Below are positions 17,657 through 25,449 of a stretch of 64,000 bases of DNA, one piece after another. The stretch comes from CAZUMJ01 sp964621605 (lineage in GTDB: Bacteria; Actinomycetota; Acidimicrobiia; Acidimicrobiales; Iamiaceae). The first letter of the stretch is position 1. Every line of letters begins with the position of its first letter. Location of the stretch: positions 1-64,000 of the forward strand of contig CAZUMJ010000002.1 of the NCBI GenBank assembly GCA_964621605.1. The letters are read 5' to 3'. The notes beneath the pieces were generated by a model. It made no database searches, was not told the origin of the DNA, and saw only the letters and a list, made by a program, of their open reading frames with translations. Position numbers and translations under genes: made by a program.

Positions 17657-19374
17657 GCCCTCACCTCGTCCGTCTCGTCGCGTGCTACCGCAGACTCGGC
17701 TGCAGCGAGCACCTCCTGGTATCGGGCGTTGGAGGCCAACAGCTCCTGGTGGGTGCCGACGGCCGCGACCTTGCCGTCGTCGATGAGCACGACGCGCGCC
17801 GCCAACGCGATCGTCGCCGGCCGGTGTGCGATGACGAGCGTCGTACGCCCGGCCATCACCTCGGTGAGCGCGTCGCGGATCTCGTGCTCCTTGGAGGGGT
17901 CGACCGCGGACGTGGCGTCGTCGAGGATGAGCACCCGAGGGTCGGCAAGGATCGCACGGGCGATGGCGATGCGCTGGCGTTGACCACCCGAGAGCGAGAA
18001 GCCACGCTCGCCGATCTCGGTGGCGTACCCATCCGGAAGCGCGCTGATGAACTCGTGGGCGCCGGCAAGGCGGGCGGCGCGCATGACCCGGGCAGAATCG
18101 GCGGTGGGCTCTGCAAAGGCGATGTTCGCCGCGATCGTGTCGCTGAACAAGAAGGTGTCCTCGAAGACGAGGCCGACCGCGCGCCGCACGTCTTCCACTG
18201 CGGCGTCGCGCACGTCGAGCCCGTCGAGCAGCACACGCCCCTGCGTCACGTCGTAGAAGCGGGGGATCAGCTTCGCCACCGTCGACTTGCCGCTCCCGGT
18301 GGCACCGACGATCGCAACCGAGGTTCCGGCCTCGATGTGCAGGTCGAAGCCGTCGAGGACGGCGGGTCCTGCGCCATAGGCGAACTGCACACCCTCGAAG
18401 CGGACGTCGCCTCCCCCGATCGGCAGCCTGCACGGGCTCGGCGGGTCGATGATCTCCGGCTCCGCGGCAAGGACCTCGTGCACACGTTCGGCAGATGCAG
18501 CTGCCCGTTGTGCCTGCGCGATGATCGAACCGAGCATCCGCAGCGGCCAGATCAGCATCACGACGTACGCGTTGAACGCGACGAGCGCGCCGAGGCTGAG
18601 CGATCCCGCGATGACCTGGTGCCCGCCGTAGGCAAGCACCAGGACCAGCCCGATGCTCGGCAGCAGGTCGAGCAACGGCAGGTAGCGCGCACGGATGCGG
18701 GCGGTCTCCATCGACACGTCGTAGAGGTCACCGGCGGCACGCCGCAGGCGGGCCGCCTGCACCCCCTCTGCACCGAAGCCTTTGACCACCCGGACGCCCG
18801 CGACGCTCTCCTCCACGACCTCAGCGAGCTGGGCGGCTTCCTGCTGCACGCCCATGACGGCGGGGTGCAGGCGGACGGAGAAGCGCTTCGCGAGGACGTT
18901 GAGCAGCGGCAGGCTGCCGACCGCCAGCAGGGTGAGCAGCACGTCGATGCGGGCCATGACCACGGTGGCCGCAACCACCGTGAGGAGGTTTGCGCACGTG
19001 AGCGGGATCATCACCACGAAGTTCACGATCTGCTGCAGGTCGGTGTTCGCACGACTCATGAGCTGCCCGGTGTGCGCCCCATCGTGGTACGCGAAGTGCA
19101 GGCGCTGGAGGTGGGCGAACATCCGGTGGCGCAGTTCGGCCTCGCTCCAACGCGCTTCACGGAATGCCCAGTACCGACGGGTTCCTGTGAACACCGCCGA
19201 GACGACGCCGGCGAGGCCGATCCAGATCGCCCAACGCACGATGGTCGGACGATTCCCGGTCTCGATGCCATGGTCGATCGCGGCGCGCACCAGCAAGGGC
19301 ACGCTGATCTTGCCTGCGGTCCAGATGACACCCGCGGTGATGCCCACCAACAGACCGCGCCGCTGCCGGCGCAT
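17653..19374 (-). CDS. ABC exporter half-transporter (Walker B Glu-to-Asp subunit)
   Basis: 573 residues. N-terminal six-helix domain, then an ATPase domain with Walker A GATGSGKST near 358, a canonical signature LSGGQRQRIA and Walker B LILDDATSAVD, where the catalytic Glu is replaced by Asp. One degenerate and one consensus site is the known pattern of heterodimeric exporters such as TM287/288 (established for that family), and it agrees with the neighbouring gene being the partner. First gene of a three-gene leftward operon. ATG 19374 is the first usable start after the in-frame stop; only CTG codons occur before it. Confidence 0.88.
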   Translation of the reverse strand: MRRQRRGLLVGITAGVIWTAGKISVPLLVRAAIDHGIETGNRPTIVRWAIWIGLAGVVSAVFTGTRRYWAFREARWSEAELRHRMFAHLQRLHFAYHDGAHTGQLMSRANTDLQQIVNFVVMIPLTCANLLTVVAATVVMARIDVLLTLLAVGSLPLLNVLAKRFSVRLHPAVMGVQQEAAQLAEVVEESVAGVRVVKGFGAEGVQAARLRRAAGDLYDVSMETARIRARYLPLLDLLPSIGLVLVLAYGGHQVIAGSLSLGALVAFNAYVVMLIWPLRMLGSIIAQAQRAAASAERVHEVLAAEPEIIDPPSPCRLPIGGGDVRFEGVQFAYGAGPAVLDGFDLHIEAGTSVAIVGATGSGKSTVAKLIPRFYDVTQGRVLLDGLDVRDAAVEDVRRAVGLVFEDTFLFSDTIAANIAFAEPTADSARVMRAARLAGAHEFISALPDGYATEIGERGFSLSGGQRQRIAIARAILADPRVLILDDATSAVDPSKEHEIRDALTEVMAGRTTLVIAHRPATIALAARVVLIDDGKVAAVGTHQELLASNARYQEVLAAAESAVARDETDEVRA

Positions 19375-19507
19375 CTGCCGGCGCAGCAGAGCCCAGCCGG
19401 CGGCGCTGCGCTCCCCCGTTGCAGTCTCGTCGACGATCGTGAGCTCCTGAGGTCGTGGCAGGACCGACTGCGGGCACCCCCTGGTGAGGTCCGATCAGGC
19501 AGCCGAA

Positions 19508-19525
19508 CTTGACCCGCGGGTCAAG
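19508..19525. promoter_or_regulatory. Perfect 18-bp palindrome, candidate operator
   Basis: CTTGACCCGCGGGTCAAG lies in the 212-bp divergent region between the ABC exporter operon and the DUF2752 gene. It contains a TTGACC -35-like hexamer on both strands. Symmetry and location are typical of a TetR- or MarR-type operator controlling an exporter. No regulator gene is adjacent, so the binding protein is unknown. Confidence 0.5.
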
Positions 19526-19573
19526 ATCCTACCGCCAGGTCAGGTGGGTCGGGCAACGCCGATCGCTCTCCGG

Positions 19574-19579
19574 TAGCCT
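19574..19579 (+). promoter_or_regulatory. -10 box for leaderless DUF2752 gene
   Basis: TAGCCT fits the actinobacterial TANNNT -10 consensus and ends 7 nt before the GTG at 19587. No Shine-Dalgarno sequence precedes that GTG, so a leaderless transcript is likely. Confidence 0.5.
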
Positions 19580-19586
19580 GGCCGAC

Positions 19587-20105
19587 GTGACCGGGCCCCA
19601 CCCGCACCCCTCGTCGGTGGCACCGCCCCCACCATCGCCTGCCACGACGCTGGCCCAGCCGGGTGCATCGGTGGCGGCACCCGAGACGTTCCTGACGGCA
19701 CACCTCGGAGGCCTCCGCGGCCCCGTCTTCGCGGCCGTGCTCGCGGGTGCCGGCACCCTCTACACCGCGTTCGTCGACCCGAACTCATCGCACGCCTTCC
19801 CCCGGTGCCCGCTCAAGGCGCTCACAGGGCTCGACTGCCCCTTCTGCGGGAGCCTCCGCGCGGTCCACAGCCTCACGCACGGCCACATCGTCGACGCCCT
19901 GTCGCACAACGCCCTCTTCGTGTCGAGCATCCCGTTTCTCGTGATCGGATGGCTCACCTGGCTCCGACGCGAGCGCCTCGGGGTGCCTCCGCGGCCCCTC
20001 CTGCAGGGGCGTGCCCTTGTCGGTGTGCTCATCGTTGCCGCACTTTTCACTGTGGCTCGCAACCTTCCGCTGGCACCACTGTCCTGGCTCGGATCGACCA
20101 GCTAA
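19587..20105 (+). CDS. DUF2752 small membrane protein
   Basis: 172 residues. A Pro/Ala-rich N-terminal ~40 residues is followed by a hydrophobic segment, then the DUF2752 signature CPFCGSLRAVHSLTHGHIVDAL and N-A-L, then two more membrane segments. DUF2752 proteins are small inner-membrane proteins of unknown function. GTG 19587 is preferred over the upstream ATG 19509 because of the TAGCCT box 7 nt before it and because 19509 lies inside the palindromic operator candidate. The next gene on the same strand is a membrane SMC-like ATPase 122 bp downstream. Confidence 0.8.
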   Translation: MTGPHPHPSSVAPPPPSPATTLAQPGASVAAPETFLTAHLGGLRGPVFAAVLAGAGTLYTAFVDPNSSHAFPRCPLKALTGLDCPFCGSLRAVHSLTHGHIVDALSHNALFVSSIPFLVIGWLTWLRRERLGVPPRPLLQGRALVGVLIVAALFTVARNLPLAPLSWLGSTS

Positions 20106-20196
20106 CCCGTCGACGCTCCGGCCACGCGCCTGACGATCGCCGACCTTGAACGGGACGGCGTACCGGTAGTTCCAATGACCTACAGACGGGGGTCAC

Positions 20197-20221
20197 TCGT
20201 GCCGATGAGTGGCACGAGGAG
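20197..20221 (+). promoter_or_regulatory. Hairpin next to the Shine-Dalgarno of the SMC-like gene
   Basis: A 7-bp perfect stem TCGTGCC / GGCACGA with a 7-nt loop (20197-20217) directly abuts the Shine-Dalgarno AGGAG (20217-20221) and sits 10 nt before the GTG start at 20228. It could modulate ribosome access. Confidence 0.4.
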
Positions 20222-20227
20222 CAATCG

Positions 20228-22591
20228 GTGCGCTTTGAAGAAATCTCCCTACCGCTACCAGGCGGGCACTTCCAGCTTCGCTTCCACGCGCGTGTGACCG
20301 TGCTGGCAGGGCTGACGCCCACCCAGCGGGCCGACATCCTCGACGCGTTCGCCGCTGCGAGCACCGGGAGGGTCGAGGGCGGGACGATCGTCTACCGCGA
20401 TCGCGGAGGCCGCCGCATCGTCGTACGTGAAGGCGCCGCCACCTACCTCGACGACGGCTCGCCTGCCCCCCTGCCGCTGGCAGCCAACGCCGAGGAGCTA
20501 CGCGACCAGCTCTTGCTCCAGCCCGGCGACCTCGGGCTGCCCGCACCCCTCAGCCCGGCGGACCGCCTGCGCCTCGAGCACAACCACGCCGACACCGAAC
20601 TCGCGCTGGCCGAGGCCCGCACCACCCTCGACGCGGCTCGCACGCAGCACCAGCGCCGCCGCACACTCCTCGGCGAGCTCGAAGCGCTCGCCGCTGAGAT
20701 CGCGGCAGCAGGCGGCGACTCGTCTGGCGACCACGGCTACCACGCTGCGCTTGCAGAACTCGAGCGTGTGCGCGCCACCCTCGACGCCGTCGATGCGTCG
20801 CCGAGCGACCGCGATCAGGACGACCGGCTCCTCCGCGCGGCAGTCGACGCGCACGCGCTTGCAGACGAGTGGTCGCAGGCAGCGGACCGGCTCGATGAGC
20901 TCACCGTGCTGTTCAACGATCGCAAGCCCCTTCCTGCCCACCGGTTGACGACCCTCCGCCGGGTTCCCGAACAACCGCCGGCAGGTCTCGAGCAAACCCT
21001 TGCCGAGGTCGAGGAATGGCGGGTGCGCACGGAGCACGCGGCGGCGCAGCTCGAGTCCACAGAGCTCCTCGGAGGCGAGGCGCCCGAGGATGTCCGTGTC
21101 GTCGCGCTCGCGACCATCGACCCGGAGACCCTCTGGTTCGCGCACCGGCGCGTCCTGCTCGCGAGCGAGCAACTCGAGCAGGCACGCCTCGCGGCCGCCT
21201 CACTCGGGAGCGTCGACCCCGAGATCCTCGCCCGTGCCGAACAGGCAGCCGCGGTCGCCGCGGACGCCCGCGCCGTCGTCGAGCGCAAGAGCCCGACCGG
21301 CATGCTCGTCGTCAGCCTGCTGGTGTGCATGAGCCTGCTCACCGCACTTGCAGGCATCGCGCGCGTCGTCGCGGTGCCCGCGTTCCTGGCGGTCGCCCTG
21401 ATCGTCGCCGTGCAGTTGCTGCTCAAGCCCCGATTGGCTGCTCGCCGCGCGGACTCGGCAGCCCGCACGGCCGTCACCGACGCAGGCGCCGAGTCGCTCA
21501 TCCAGCTGCGACAGCGCTTCCTCGACGACGCGCCCGACAGCCTCGCGTGGCGGCGAGCAGATGAGGTCGTCGAAGAGTACGAAGCCGCCAACGAGGCCTG
21601 GTTCGACCTGGTCGGCAACCTCAGCGTCGCTGAGGTCGGCGAGCTGGAGGACGAGGTGAACCGCTTCGTCGCTGCGAGCGACCCACGTCAGCGTGCACAG
21701 CGCATCGAACGGATGCGCACCAACCTCACTCGCGCCGAGGGAGAGCTCGCACGGGTCGAGCGTCGGCTCGCAGACCAACTCGCCCCGTTCGACCTCGTGC
21801 CCGAAGACGTGACCCACGGCGCGGCGTCCGCCGTCCATGACCGCATCCGTGACGGCTACACCGCACGGGTCCAGCTCGACATCGCCAGCGCCGAGGCTCG
21901 CGAACGCGAGATCGCCGCACGCCTGGAGGGGATGCTGGCAATGCTCGGCTTTCGCAGCGGCACCCTCGAAGCACGCGTCGGTGCACTCGGGTGGGCGATC
22001 GACGAAGCACGCCAGCGGCAGGCACGGCGCGGAACTGCACCATCGACAAGCGAGCTCACCGCCGAGCGGAACCGCCTCGAGCAGGTGATCCGCCACTTGC
22101 ACGAACCGGTCGGCGCTGAGAACCCGTCACCCGACGAGGCCCGCCTGCAAAGCCTGCGCACCCGGCAGGCGACCTGCCGCGCCGAGCTCGCGCAGGTTGC
22201 CGAGCCCGACCTGCCGAACCTGCGCCTCGCGCACGACCGCCTCTCGCTGCGGCTCGCAGCCCTTGCGAACGCGCTCTCAGACGAGGCCATGCCACTCGAG
22301 GACGACACCGAGGAACGTCTCGTCGCGACGCTCACCAACCTGCGGCCGTCGTGGTTCGACGCATCCGAGGACCCGATGCCCGCGATCCTCGATGAGCCGT
22401 TCGCCGCCGTGCCCGAAGACCGGCGCGGCCGGCTGCTGAACCTGATGGTCACCGCGTCGGAGACGACGCAGGTGGTGTTGCTCACCTCCGACCCACGTAT
22501 TGCGTTGTGGGCACGCGCACAAGCGGCTCGCAACATCGTGACGCTGCTCGAGCCCACCCAGCAGGCCGAGCCGGCAACGCTCGACGCGTAG
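20228..22591 (+). CDS. SMC/YhaN-like membrane ATPase lacking Walker A
   Basis: 787 residues, name unknown. The N-terminus has the strand pattern of SMC/Rad50/YhaN ATPase heads (FEEISLPLPGGHFQLRF), but the Walker A position reads VLAGLTPTQRADIL with no GK[ST]. Long coiled-coil stretches (about 110-350 and 400-690) flank a two-helix membrane hairpin (about 357-400). The C-terminus keeps a Walker B-like PAILDEPFAAVPEDRRGRLL near 717 and an H-loop-like VVLLTSDPRIALW. YhaN-type proteins also have a central membrane hairpin. GTG start with AGGAG 6 nt upstream. No nuclease partner (SbcD/YhaO type) lies nearby. Function unknown; possibly a membrane-bound structural relative of SbcC. Confidence 0.6.
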   Translation: MRFEEISLPLPGGHFQLRFHARVTVLAGLTPTQRADILDAFAAASTGRVEGGTIVYRDRGGRRIVVREGAATYLDDGSPAPLPLAANAEELRDQLLLQPGDLGLPAPLSPADRLRLEHNHADTELALAEARTTLDAARTQHQRRRTLLGELEALAAEIAAAGGDSSGDHGYHAALAELERVRATLDAVDASPSDRDQDDRLLRAAVDAHALADEWSQAADRLDELTVLFNDRKPLPAHRLTTLRRVPEQPPAGLEQTLAEVEEWRVRTEHAAAQLESTELLGGEAPEDVRVVALATIDPETLWFAHRRVLLASEQLEQARLAAASLGSVDPEILARAEQAAAVAADARAVVERKSPTGMLVVSLLVCMSLLTALAGIARVVAVPAFLAVALIVAVQLLLKPRLAARRADSAARTAVTDAGAESLIQLRQRFLDDAPDSLAWRRADEVVEEYEAANEAWFDLVGNLSVAEVGELEDEVNRFVAASDPRQRAQRIERMRTNLTRAEGELARVERRLADQLAPFDLVPEDVTHGAASAVHDRIRDGYTARVQLDIASAEAREREIAARLEGMLAMLGFRSGTLEARVGALGWAIDEARQRQARRGTAPSTSELTAERNRLEQVIRHLHEPVGAENPSPDEARLQSLRTRQATCRAELAQVAEPDLPNLRLAHDRLSLRLAALANALSDEAMPLEDDTEERLVATLTNLRPSWFDASEDPMPAILDEPFAAVPEDRRGRLLNLMVTASETTQVVLLTSDPRIALWARAQAARNIVTLLEPTQQAEPATLDA

Positions 22592-22706
22592 GCCCGGCGC
22601 AGCCGGCGACGCTGCTCCTCGCACATGTCCGCCGGGCACTGAGCCGCCGCGGTCAGTCAGTCGCTGAGGCAGACCCGGCCCGGAGCTCCCACCCACATCA
22701 GCGCGG

Positions 22707-23231
22707 TCAGTCGGCGTCGATGCGCCGCAACTCAGCGCGGAAGCGGTGCGACCTGTCGACGTACGACTGCATGCCGAGCAGGATCATCTCGGGGGTGACA
22801 GCGTCCGGTCGGATCTTGGCCGGCACGCCCAGCGCCATGGCCCGTGCCGGAACGACCATGCCGCCCGGGACGAGGGCGCCAGCTCCGACGAGGGCCAACG
22901 ACTCCACGACGGCGTTGTGTAAGACGACCGCCCCTGATCCGACGAGCGCCTGGTCGTGGATCGTGCACCCCTCGAGGTGTGCGAGGTGCCCGACCACGCA
23001 TTCGGCGCCGACCACGGTCGGTGTGAACGGCGTGGTGTGGAGCACGGCCCCGTCTTGGATCGACGTCCGCGGGCCCACCTCGATGCGTCCGTCGTCGCCA
23101 CGCAGCACCGCACCGGGCCAGACGGACGACTCGGGCCCCAGCACGACCGAGCCGATCACCACTGCACCGGGTGCCACATAGGCCGACTCATCGATCTCGG
23201 GAACCTGATCGCCCAACGCGTACACAGCCAT
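22707..23231 (-). CDS. Gamma-class carbonic anhydrase-like protein
   Basis: 174 residues, a left-handed beta-helix protein of the gamma-CA/PaaY family (ESSVWPGAVLRGDDGRIEVG, IQDGAVLH, GHLAHLEGCTI, VGSGAVVLHNAVV). The zinc-type His are present at VLH and GHLAH, although the last pair is spaced G-H-x-x-H rather than the canonical G-H-x4-H. Family members hydrate CO2 or act as CoA-thioester-related accessory proteins; activity is not assured. Start ATG 23231 follows TAGCGT (23245-23240) by 8 nt, so it is likely leaderless. Confidence 0.85.
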   Translation of the reverse strand: MAVYALGDQVPEIDESAYVAPGAVVIGSVVLGPESSVWPGAVLRGDDGRIEVGPRTSIQDGAVLHTTPFTPTVVGAECVVGHLAHLEGCTIHDQALVGSGAVVLHNAVVESLALVGAGALVPGGMVVPARAMALGVPAKIRPDAVTPEMILLGMQSYVDRSHRFRAELRRIDAD

Positions 23232-23239
23232 GACCCCGG

Positions 23240-23245
23240 ACGCTA
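23240..23245 (-). promoter_or_regulatory. -10 box for leaderless gamma-carbonic anhydrase gene
   Basis: TAGCGT on the minus strand, 8 nt before ATG 23231; no Shine-Dalgarno sequence in between. Confidence 0.5.
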
Positions 23246-23349
23246 TCGACCCGCCGAGAGCGACCGCCCATCGTTGTTCGAGGTCACCCTCGGGCACTCC
23301 CGCGGGCCGTATCCTGCGGAACCGTCCTCTACCGCCTCGGAGCAATGCA

Positions 23350-25416
23350 GTGCCCCTCCTCGAACCCCCAGCGGCACCACGCGAGCCCACCACGCGCGTG
23401 CTGCATGGCGACGAGGCGACCGACCCGTATGCATGGCTTCGCGACCGGCACGACCCTCGCGTCCGCGCGTTGCTGGATGCCGAGAACGCCTACACCGCCG
23501 CTGTCGCCGAAGGCTTCGACGGTCTGACGAACCAGATCTTCGACGAGATCCGCGCCCGCATCCAGGAGACCGACCTGTCCGTCCCGTGGCGACGAGGCGC
23601 GTGGTGGTACCAATCACGCACCACCGAGGGGCGGAGCTACCCGATCCACGTCCGTCGGGCGGACGACGGCAGCGGGACGGGCCCCCACCCGAGCGCCCGC
23701 GAGGAGGTCCTCCTCGACGAGAACGTCGTGGCCGAAGGGCAGCACTACAGCCGCGTCGGCGCGGTCTCCATCAGCCCGGACGGCACCCGGCTGGCGTGGG
23801 CCGTCGACTTCGAAGGAGATGAGGCTCACGAGCTGCGCGTCCGCGACCTGACGACCGGTGAGGACTCGGCGCCCATCACCTCCGACGCGTCGTACTCGCT
23901 GGCGTGGGCTGCCGACAGCACCACGCTCCTCTACACGACGCTCGATGCCACGCAACGCCCGTGGCAGGTGTGGCGCCACGTCGTGGGCGCCGGTCGAGAC
24001 CATGACACGCTCGTACTGCAGGAGGACGACGAGCGCTTCTTCGTGCACGTCGAGACGTCACGCAGCGGCCGTTGGATCGTGTTGGCCGCCGACTCCGCGA
24101 TCACCAGCGAGGTGCACCTCCTGCCGGCCGACGATCCCTACGTCGCCCCCCGGGTCGTGGCGCCGCGCCGGCAGGGCGTGGAGTACGCAGTCGAGCCACA
24201 CCTCGACGACCTGTTCATCCTGACGAACGCCGACGGCGCCGAGGACTTCGCGCTCTTCCGCGCTCCGGCAGCCACGCCCGATCCACCCCATTGGGTCCCC
24301 GTCATCGCGCACACGCCGGGCACCCGCCTCGACGGCATGGACGCGATCGCGGCGCATCTGGTGGTGCACCTCAGGCGGCACGGCACCACCGGCCTGGCGG
24401 TGGTCGACCTGCGCACGGGCAGCCTTCGTGACCTCGACCTACCCGAGGAGGTCGGCACCATCGCGCCGGGCGTGAACGAAGAGTTCGCCACCGCCACGTA
24501 CCGCTTCAGCTACGAGTCGCTCGTCACGCCCGCGTCGATCTTCGATGAAGACCTCACGACCCACGTGCGCACGCTTCGCAAGCAGCAACCGGTGCTCGGC
24601 GGCTACTCGCCCCACGACTTCGAGACCCGCCGCCTGTGGGCCGACGCCCCCGACGGCACGCCCATCCCACTGACGCTCGTTCATCGCCGGGGCCTGACGC
24701 TCGACGGCAGCGCGCCGTGCCTCCTGTACGGCTACGGGGCCTACGAGGCGAGCATGGACCCGTGGTTCTCGACCGCGCGCCTGAGCCTCCTCGAGCGCGG
24801 CTGGGTCTGGGCGATCGCGCACGTGCGCGGCGGAGGCGAGATGGGGCGTGCTTGGTATCGAGACGGCATGCTCCTCGCCAAGCCGAACAGCTTCAGCGAC
24901 CTCATCGCCTGCGCCGGCCACCTGGTCCTCGAGGGCTACACCAGCCCCGACCGCCTTGCCCTGCGCGGAGGAAGCGCGGGCGGCCTGCTCGTCGGCGCGG
25001 CGATGAACAAGGAGCCCGGGCTCTTCCGGGCGGTCGTGGCCGAGGTCCCGTTCGTCGACCCGCTCAACACGCTGCTCGACGCGACGCTTCCGCTGACGGT
25101 GACGGAATGGGAGGAGTGGGGCGACCCGGCCAGCGACGCCGACGTCTACCGCTGCATCCGCAGCTACACGCCGTACGAGAACGTGCAGCCCCTGCCATAC
25201 CCGGCGGTGCTCGTGACGGCAAGCCTCGAAGACCCCCGAGTCGGCTGCCATGAACCAGCGAAATGGGTGCAGCAGCTCAGGGCACAATCGACCGGCAACA
25301 GGCCCATCCTGTTGCGCACCGACATGGGTGCCGGGCACGCGGGACCGTCCGGGCGCTACGACGCGTGGCGCGAGGAGGCGTTCGTGTTGGCCTTCCTCCT
25401 CAGCCACGTCGGCTGA
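23350..25416 (+). CDS. S9 family serine peptidase (oligopeptidase B-like)
   Basis: 688 residues, the usual size of oligopeptidase B. N-terminal beta-propeller (about 1-400) with the typical start DPYAWLRDRHDPRV, then an alpha/beta-hydrolase domain with nucleophile block GGSAGG near residue 541, Asp in EDPRVG near 626 and His in GAGHAG near 662. It cuts short peptides, commonly after basic residues, in the cytoplasm (no signal peptide). GTG 23350 has GGAG (23339-23342) 7 nt upstream and begins the conserved sequence; an ATG at 23230 would add 40 non-conserved residues and overlap the divergent gene start. Confidence 0.9.
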   Translation: MPLLEPPAAPREPTTRVLHGDEATDPYAWLRDRHDPRVRALLDAENAYTAAVAEGFDGLTNQIFDEIRARIQETDLSVPWRRGAWWYQSRTTEGRSYPIHVRRADDGSGTGPHPSAREEVLLDENVVAEGQHYSRVGAVSISPDGTRLAWAVDFEGDEAHELRVRDLTTGEDSAPITSDASYSLAWAADSTTLLYTTLDATQRPWQVWRHVVGAGRDHDTLVLQEDDERFFVHVETSRSGRWIVLAADSAITSEVHLLPADDPYVAPRVVAPRRQGVEYAVEPHLDDLFILTNADGAEDFALFRAPAATPDPPHWVPVIAHTPGTRLDGMDAIAAHLVVHLRRHGTTGLAVVDLRTGSLRDLDLPEEVGTIAPGVNEEFATATYRFSYESLVTPASIFDEDLTTHVRTLRKQQPVLGGYSPHDFETRRLWADAPDGTPIPLTLVHRRGLTLDGSAPCLLYGYGAYEASMDPWFSTARLSLLERGWVWAIAHVRGGGEMGRAWYRDGMLLAKPNSFSDLIACAGHLVLEGYTSPDRLALRGGSAGGLLVGAAMNKEPGLFRAVVAEVPFVDPLNTLLDATLPLTVTEWEEWGDPASDADVYRCIRSYTPYENVQPLPYPAVLVTASLEDPRVGCHEPAKWVQQLRAQSTGNRPILLRTDMGAGHAGPSGRYDAWREEAFVLAFLLSHVG

Positions 25417-25423
25417 GGAGGAA
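25393..25423. terminator. 13-bp perfect stem spanning the peptidase stop codon
   Basis: TTCCTCCTCAGCC and GGCTGAGGAGGAA pair perfectly around a 5-nt loop. The peptidase TGA (25414-25416) is inside the 3' arm. The converging solute-binding protein gene ends at 25450, so this is probably a bidirectional terminator. Confidence 0.65.
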
Positions 25424-25449
25424 CCTGCCGTAGGCGTCGCGCGCGGGAC

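Noticed and set aside
16232..17983. 583-residue open frame antisense to the ABC exporter genes
   Set aside because: Charged low-complexity shadow of two clearly recognisable ABC genes.
15923..18433. 836-residue reading that would fuse extra sequence to the second ABC subunit
   Set aside because: The first ~260 residues overlap the upstream ABC gene in another frame and are Arg-rich noise; the true start ATG overlaps the upstream stop.
23230..23349. Upstream ATG start for the S9 peptidase
   Set aside because: Adds 40 unconserved residues and overlaps the divergent carbonic anhydrase start; the GTG at 23350 has a good Shine-Dalgarno.
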